Below, piece after piece: positions 63,392 to 64,000 of a stretch of 64,000 nt of DNA. The stretch covers positions 22,130,721-22,194,720 of the forward strand of contig NW_025062479.1 in NCBI RefSeq assembly GCF_000002995.4. Direction: 5' to 3'. This DNA is from Brugia malayi. Lineage: Eukaryota; Nematoda; Chromadorea; Rhabditida; Onchocercidae. The translations under genes were made by a program, and so were the position numbers. Position 1 is the first letter of the stretch. Each line of letters begins with the position of its first letter. The notes under the pieces are model-generated. The model did no database searches. It saw nothing but the letters and a program-made list of their open reading frames with translations, and was not told the DNA's origin.

Positions 63392-64000
63392 TTTGAAGTG
63401 TAAGTTATTGTGGAATTTTTTCTATTGAGATTTTGAAAATTTCTTTTTAAAAATAAGCAAATAGGTCGGAAGAAATGGAAACTTTTCAAGATACTATGTG
63501 ACAAGTTAGTCAGAAATGAGAATTGTTGTAGCCTTTCTCATTATTTAGTTTTTCACTCTTTCAGAATTGCTGAAAGAGATTACTGAATTTCTGAAAAAAA
63601 TTGTTGAAAGAGAATTCCTTCAGCTAATTATGGCACCATCTGCTTTGGTCATCTTACGGGTCTATAAACGTTAAAATTTTAGTGCATATTCTTTATCTTT
63701 TCATCTTGATTTAAACAAAATCGTTTTACAGTTCATGACAAATTGTTGCCCATTCTTGCCGATTTTTAAAATTTGGGAAAAAGTGAAGGATTTTTTTTTA
63801 TGTTTGAATTTGTTTCCAGTTAGGTAGTAGTAGTCAGTTAGGTAGTGTATTTTTTAATTCGAATGATTTTAATTTATTTTCACCATTTCATATTGATTAT
63901 GAATTAGTGCAGAACTGTTTGCTTGAATTTATTGTCCTGTTTTGCGATTAATATATAAATTGCTTTGCTTATTAAATACAAGATTTTGAGCTTCTGTCTT
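63392..64000. other. 3' flank of the SUCO-like gene
   Basis: No gene is seen. It is AT-rich, with a small direct repeat AGTTAGGTAGT at about 63821 and 63837. It is probably 3' UTR and intergenic sequence. Confidence 0.5.

Noticed and set aside
1..64000. Bacterial endosymbiont inserts, viral genes, transposases or CRISPR arrays
   Set aside because: No prokaryotic-type open frames, viral-like domains, transposase motifs or spaced direct repeats were seen. Weak or very old remnants could be missed by eye.
1..64000. tRNA or rRNA genes
   Set aside because: No convincing tRNA A/B-box pairs with a cloverleaf or rRNA stretches were recognised. A dedicated search was not possible.

Overview
The window is nuclear DNA of an animal with small, intron-rich genes and a very AT-rich background full of A/T homopolymer runs. 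The recognisable proteins are nematode-type (RME-6, PAA-1, NUO-1, PBS-6, CDK-7 homologues). The composition, intron sizes and protein sequences fit a spirurid or filarial parasitic nematode; the genus is an inference and was not tested. No prokaryotic, viral, CRISPR or clear transposase sequence was seen.

Layout. 1-6.6 kb is almost all non-coding, with microsatellites and one small GC-richer patch that may be a lone exon. 6.6-19.2 kb (+) holds the 3' part of a large, unrecognised, charged and serine-rich protein gene, split by an intron of about 7.4 kb. 20.5-21.7 kb (-) is a short six-exon gene that looks like a reduced TADA1/SAGA subunit. 22.8-33.1 kb (-) is the RME-6/GAPVD1 gene (RasGAP plus VPS9). 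33.6-36.7 kb (-) is NUO-1, the 51 kDa FMN subunit of complex I. 37.7-42.0 kb (+) is PAA-1, the PP2A scaffold, with a decayed copy of one of its own exons in an intron. 42.8-44.6 kb (-) is an unrecognised Ser/Tyr/Arg-rich protein of about 224 aa. 46.2-49.3 kb (-) is CDK-7, 50.0-53.9 kb (-) a DDX56/Dbp9-type DEAD-box helicase, 54.6-56.5 kb (+) proteasome beta-6 (PBS-6), and 57.8-63.4 kb (+) a SUCO/Slp1-type SUN-domain membrane protein.

The identified genes are housekeeping: endosomal Rab5/Ras control, respiration, phosphatase scaffolding, transcription and cell-cycle kinase, ribosome biogenesis, protein degradation, and ER/nuclear-envelope membrane function. They do not form one pathway. Two pairs are divergent (nuo-1/paa-1 and DDX56/pbs-6) and probably share promoter regions. 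Two same-strand pairs lie 0.5-0.7 kb apart (nuo-1 to rme-6, DDX56 to cdk-7) and could be operons resolved by trans-splicing; this was not shown. Gene models were built by hand from reading frames, GT/AG sites and matching intron phases, so exon edges are approximate where not stated. CDS coordinates span introns.
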